A stretch of DNA of 64,000 nucleotides from Azohydromonas australica DSM 1124 (GTDB lineage Bacteria; Pseudomonadota; Gammaproteobacteria; Burkholderiales; Burkholderiaceae_C), in NCBI RefSeq assembly GCF_000430725.1, contig NZ_KE387208.1:153145-217144 (forward strand), given 5' to 3'. A program made the position numbers and the translations under genes. Below the pieces are notes generated by a model. That model saw only the letters and a list, made by a program, of their open reading frames with translations. It did not search any database and was not told where the DNA came from. Each line of letters opens with the position of its first letter. Positions within the stretch are counted from its first letter, which is position 1. This document shows positions 61,232 through 64,000 of the stretch, piece by piece.

Positions 61232-62038
61232 ATGAGCAACTTCTTCAACTCGACCCGCCGCGCCTTCCTGGTCGCCGGCCTGGCCCTGGGCGCCGTGGCT
61301 TCCGCCATGGCTGGCGAGATCCGCGTCGTCAGCTCCGGCGGCTTCACGGCCGCCTACAACGAGCTGGTGCCGCTGTTCGAGGCCGCCACCGGGCACAAGG
61401 TCGTCACGTCCTACGGTGCCTCGATGGGTACGGCCAACGACTCCATTCCCAGCCGCCTGGCCCGTGGCGAGCAGTTCGACATCGTGATCCTGGCCGACTC
61501 GGCGCTGGAGTCGCTGGTGAAGCAGGGCAAGGTGGTGCCCAACACGCGGGTGGACCTCGGCCGCTCGCTCATCGGCGTGTCGGTGCGCAAGGGCCTGCCC
61601 AAGCCCGACATCTCGACGGTCGAAGCCGTGAAGAAGACGGTGCTGGACGCCAAGTCCATCGCCTACTCGGCCAGCGCCAGCGGCACCTACCTGAGCAACG
61701 AGCTGTTCCCGAAGCTGGGCGTGTGGGACCAGATCAAGGACAAGTCGCGAAAGATCATGAGCGAGCGCGTGGGCACGGTGCTCACGCGCGGTGATGCCGA
61801 CCTCGGCTTCCAGCAAGTCAGCGAGCTGCTGCCGTTCAAGGACATCGAGTTCGTCGGCCCGCTGCCCGAGGAGCTGCAGCAGAAGGTGTTCTTCTCGGCC
61901 GGCCTGGCCATGGGCAGCAAGGAGCCGGAACTGGCGGCGCAGCTCGTGAAGTTCCTGGCCTCGCCGGCGGCCGCACCCATCGTGCGCGCCTCGGGCCTGG
62001 AGCCGGTGGCCAAGGCCGCGAAGGCCGAGGCGAAGTGA
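61232..62038 (+). CDS. ModA-like periplasmic substrate-binding protein
   Basis: The product has 268 residues with a signal peptide including RRAFLVAGLALGAVASAMA. The SBP_bac_11 pattern is IRVVSSGGFTAAYNELVPLFEAATGHKV and GEQFDIVILADSALESLVKQGKV, with IAYSASASGTYLSNELFPKLG later. No ABC permease or ATPase accompanies it, so it is an orphan receptor. Homologs are often mislabelled molybdate-binding; here a carboxylate ligand is more likely from context. Confidence 0.8.
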   Translation: MSNFFNSTRRAFLVAGLALGAVASAMAGEIRVVSSGGFTAAYNELVPLFEAATGHKVVTSYGASMGTANDSIPSRLARGEQFDIVILADSALESLVKQGKVVPNTRVDLGRSLIGVSVRKGLPKPDISTVEAVKKTVLDAKSIAYSASASGTYLSNELFPKLGVWDQIKDKSRKIMSERVGTVLTRGDADLGFQQVSELLPFKDIEFVGPLPEELQQKVFFSAGLAMGSKEPELAAQLVKFLASPAAAPIVRASGLEPVAKAAKAEAK

Positions 62039-62090
62039 GCCAGCGGCACCACGGGGTGCCGCCGACAAGAAAACATCGAGGAGACAAGCC

Positions 62091-63170
62091 ATGAACCAGC
62101 CCATGAAGGCGATGCTGGGCATCGCGCTGGCGGCGATCCCCGCCGCCGCTGCCTTGGCGCAGGGCGTCACGCTCGGCGGCGTCGCCGATTCCGCCGTCCG
62201 TCACGTCCGCAACGAGGGCCTGGGCGGCTTGAGCTCGCTGGTCAGCGGCTCGAATGCGACCAGCCGCTTCATCCTGCGCGGCACCGAGAACCTGGGCGGG
62301 GACCTGTCTGCCGGCTTCCACTTGGAGAGCGGCGTCGCGCTGGACACCGGGGCCAGCACCTCCAGCACCAACTTCTGGGACCGGCGCGCCACGCTGAGCC
62401 TGGCGAGCAAGCGCTGGGGCGAGCTGCGCCTCGGCCGGGACTACGTGCCCAGCTACGTCAACTGGGTCCGCTACGACCCCTTCAGCCACGTCGGCGTGGC
62501 CGGCTCCAACAACTTCGTCTCGGCCACGCCGGTGGGGCCGATCCGCTCGGCCTTCGGCACGGCGCCGAACACCACCACGCGCTCCAGCAACTCGGTGCAG
62601 TGGCTGATGCCCAGCGGCTGGGGCGGACTGGAAGGCGGCGTGATGGTGGCTGCCGGCGAAGGCGGCACGGCGGCCAACGGCCAGCACAAGGTGCTTGGCG
62701 CGCGGCTGGGCTATGCCGCCGGGCCGCTGGTGGTTTCCGCCGCCTTCACGCGCACGGAGAACAACCTCACCACCGCCACCGGCCGCTTCGACGACCGCGT
62801 GGTGGCCGGCCTCTACGACTTCGGCCCGGTGCGCGTGTCGCTGGCGCTGCGCCGCTTCGACCAGGCCGATGCCACGCAGGACAACCTGATCGTGGGCGCC
62901 TGGGTGCCGGTGGGCAACGGCGAGGTCAAGGCTTCGTGGCTGCGGGCGAAGTTCTCCGGCCGGGTCGGCGCCGCGTCGCTGGAAGGCAATCGCGCGGACC
63001 AGTACGGGCTGGGCTACGTGCACAACCTGTCCAAGCGCACGGCGCTGTACGGCACCCTGTCGTACATCGACAACCGCAACGTGGCCTACGTGGTGCCCGG
63101 CGGCCCCGGCGGCCTTGCGGCGGGCGGCTCGTCTCGCGGTATTGAAATGGGCATGCGCCACAATTTCTGA
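62091..63170 (+). CDS. Gram-negative trimeric porin (OmpC-like)
   Basis: The product has 359 residues; a GAGGAGACAAGCC ribosome site precedes ATG 62091. The signal peptide ends AALAQG and the mature start is VTLGGVADSAVRHV. Porin features are SRFILRGTENLGGDLSAGFHLESG, WDRRATLSLASKRWGELRLGRDYVPSY (constriction-loop side) and the C-terminal strand GIEMGMRHNF ending in Phe, as required for barrel assembly. It lies directly behind two solute receptors and probably supplies outer-membrane entry for their ligand. Confidence 0.92.
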   Translation: MNQPMKAMLGIALAAIPAAAALAQGVTLGGVADSAVRHVRNEGLGGLSSLVSGSNATSRFILRGTENLGGDLSAGFHLESGVALDTGASTSSTNFWDRRATLSLASKRWGELRLGRDYVPSYVNWVRYDPFSHVGVAGSNNFVSATPVGPIRSAFGTAPNTTTRSSNSVQWLMPSGWGGLEGGVMVAAGEGGTAANGQHKVLGARLGYAAGPLVVSAAFTRTENNLTTATGRFDDRVVAGLYDFGPVRVSLALRRFDQADATQDNLIVGAWVPVGNGEVKASWLRAKFSGRVGAASLEGNRADQYGLGYVHNLSKRTALYGTLSYIDNRNVAYVVPGGPGGLAAGGSSRGIEMGMRHNF

Positions 63171-63178
63171 GTGGTGCC

Positions 63179-63222
63179 GGACCGGCGAATAAATAACGGG
63201 CTCACGCCATGCTCGCCGGTCC
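63179..63222. terminator. stem-loop after the porin gene
   Basis: GGACCGGCGA (63179-63188) pairs perfectly with TCGCCGGTCC (63213-63222) around a 24-base loop, 8 bases after the porin stop. There is no T-tract. Confidence 0.45.
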
Positions 63223-63673
63223 GAGAATCGACAGCGCCGCCTGGCGTTCCGTCCTGAATTTTGAATTGCCTGATTATTCCGGTGGCCGGCGTACCCGGCT
63301 GCCGGCGCAGCGCTTGGTGATTTACAGCGCCAAGGCTGAAGACTGAGATTTCAAGGATTGGCAGTGCTCCAATCCGGTTTTCGTCTGCGCCGGGTATTCC
63401 GGTGAGCTCAAAGATGGTTTAGGGGTTTCCCTAGGCAAGCTGACAGCAGACTGACAGCGCTGCGCCGAATACTGTGCGTTATTGCACTGTCCAGGGCGTC
63501 CAAGCGGACCAAGCCAAGAAATTCTGCCTGTTGCGACGACAGGCGGCCGGGCCGGTTTTGTCCCGTCATTTCACTGGCGTCCGCCGGCAGCGACCGTATA
63601 GCAAGTTTCGTGTTCTCGGAAATCGGCGAAGCGAATTCAGCTTCACCCCCTGGTTCAACCTGAAGGAGATTCC
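63223..63673. other. non-coding stretch upstream of the CoA-ligase-like gene
   Basis: This is the longest gap of the window. GC content is lower than in flanking genes. I see a small GCCTGT/ACAGGC stem near 63526-63544 and a direct repeat CTGACAGC near 63442-63460, but no convincing gene. A promoter for the following gene should lie here; no clear -35/-10 pair stands out. Confidence 0.4.
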
Positions 63674-64000
63674 ATGCAACTCACCGGCATGCTTTACGGC
63701 GCGCAATTGCTGCGGCACGTCGATTTTCCGACCGCGGAGGTGCTCGGCCCCGACGCGTCGGAAGACGACATCCAGGCGCTGATCCGCCGCCACGGACAGG
63801 TGTTCATCAAGCCGCTGTTCAAGGGCGGCGTGGGCAAGAAGGGCAAGTCCGGCCTGATCGGCCGCGCCAAGGACTTGGCGCAAGCGCTGGCGGAGAAGGA
63901 GCGGCTGTACTTCGCCGAGCACCGCCACGGCAACGCCACGGCCAAGGCCAACGGCGTGACCTTCGAGGGCGGCGTGCCGGCCGAGCACGAGGTCTACTTC
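63674..64000 (+). CDS. ATP-grasp CoA-ligase / ATP-citrate-lyase-like subunit (partial)
   Basis: The first 109 codons are visible, from ATG 63674 with AAGGAG 5 bases upstream; the gene runs off the right edge. The segment VFIKPLFKGGVGKKGKSGLIGRA resembles the ATP-grasp start of ATP-citrate lyase and succinyl-CoA-synthetase beta-type proteins, followed by EKERLYFAEHRHGNATAKANGVTFEGGVPAEHEVYF. It would form an acyl-CoA from a carboxylate with ATP. Next to tcuAB and carboxylate receptors a tri- or dicarboxylate substrate is plausible. Confidence 0.6.
   Translation, partial: MQLTGMLYGAQLLRHVDFPTAEVLGPDASEDDIQALIRRHGQVFIKPLFKGGVGKKGKSGLIGRAKDLAQALAEKERLYFAEHRHGNATAKANGVTFEGGVPAEHEVYF

Noticed and set aside
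61232..62038. Calling the ModA-like protein a molybdate transporter component
   Set aside because: There is no ModB or ModC neighbour, and the gene lies among carboxylate receptors; the fold alone does not give the ligand.

Overview
The window is a gene-dense, very GC-rich chromosomal segment of a betaproteobacterium. I infer order Burkholderiales (Comamonadaceae or a close relative), because it carries three Bug/TctC-type receptors, a tricarballylate (tcu) locus, Rnk-like and UspA stress genes and many ATGA stop/start overlaps. I see no tRNA, rRNA, CRISPR array, transposase, integrase or phage gene.

Layout. 1-4250: the tail of a hydroxyacyl-CoA dehydrogenase, a small exported protein, a hybrid sensor kinase and a secreted RNase T2. 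4259-6392 (minus): a DGC-type cysteine protein and a Nudix/metallo-beta-lactamase fusion. 6584-25166: an aryl-polyene (xanthomonadin-like) pigment cluster in two blocks. The plus block has a flavin halogenase-like oxidoreductase, an XanB2-type chorismatase, a MipA-like outer-membrane protein, an acyltransferase and a glycosyltransferase. The minus block has ACP, a membrane protein, CoA ligase, two dehydratases, LpxL-like acyltransferase, LolA-like protein, MMPL exporter, polysaccharide deacetylase, methyltransferase, ketosynthase, chain-length factor and ketoreductase. Three unrelated genes of different base composition (11336-13470) lie between the blocks. The chorismatase would supply a hydroxybenzoate starter, the type II machinery would extend it, and the transport and acyl genes would place the product in the outer membrane.

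25419-28286: two near-identical methyltransferases around a patatin-like lipase. 28307-33791: an aromatic catabolic locus, Bug receptor plus MarR divergent from a flavin monooxygenase, a 63-residue DUF2783-type protein, a VOC protein and fumarylacetoacetase, with a large inverted repeat between them. 34001-38429: a stress locus with two Rnk/GreA-like paralogs, each behind a similar structured leader, two UspA-type proteins and a beta-solenoid repeat protein.

38510-44138 (minus): a biotin operon bioA-F-D-B ending in a cytochrome P450. 44307-51631 (minus): a complete propionyl-CoA to succinyl-CoA operon (mutase, MeaB chaperone, biotin-dependent carboxylase subunits, epimerase), divergent from a GntR regulator. 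52473-63170: nitroreductase, LysR, tcuA-tcuB, a Bug receptor overlapping a two-part ChrA-type transporter, a second LysR, another Bug receptor, a ModA-like binding protein and a porin. The window ends inside an ATP-grasp CoA-ligase-like gene.
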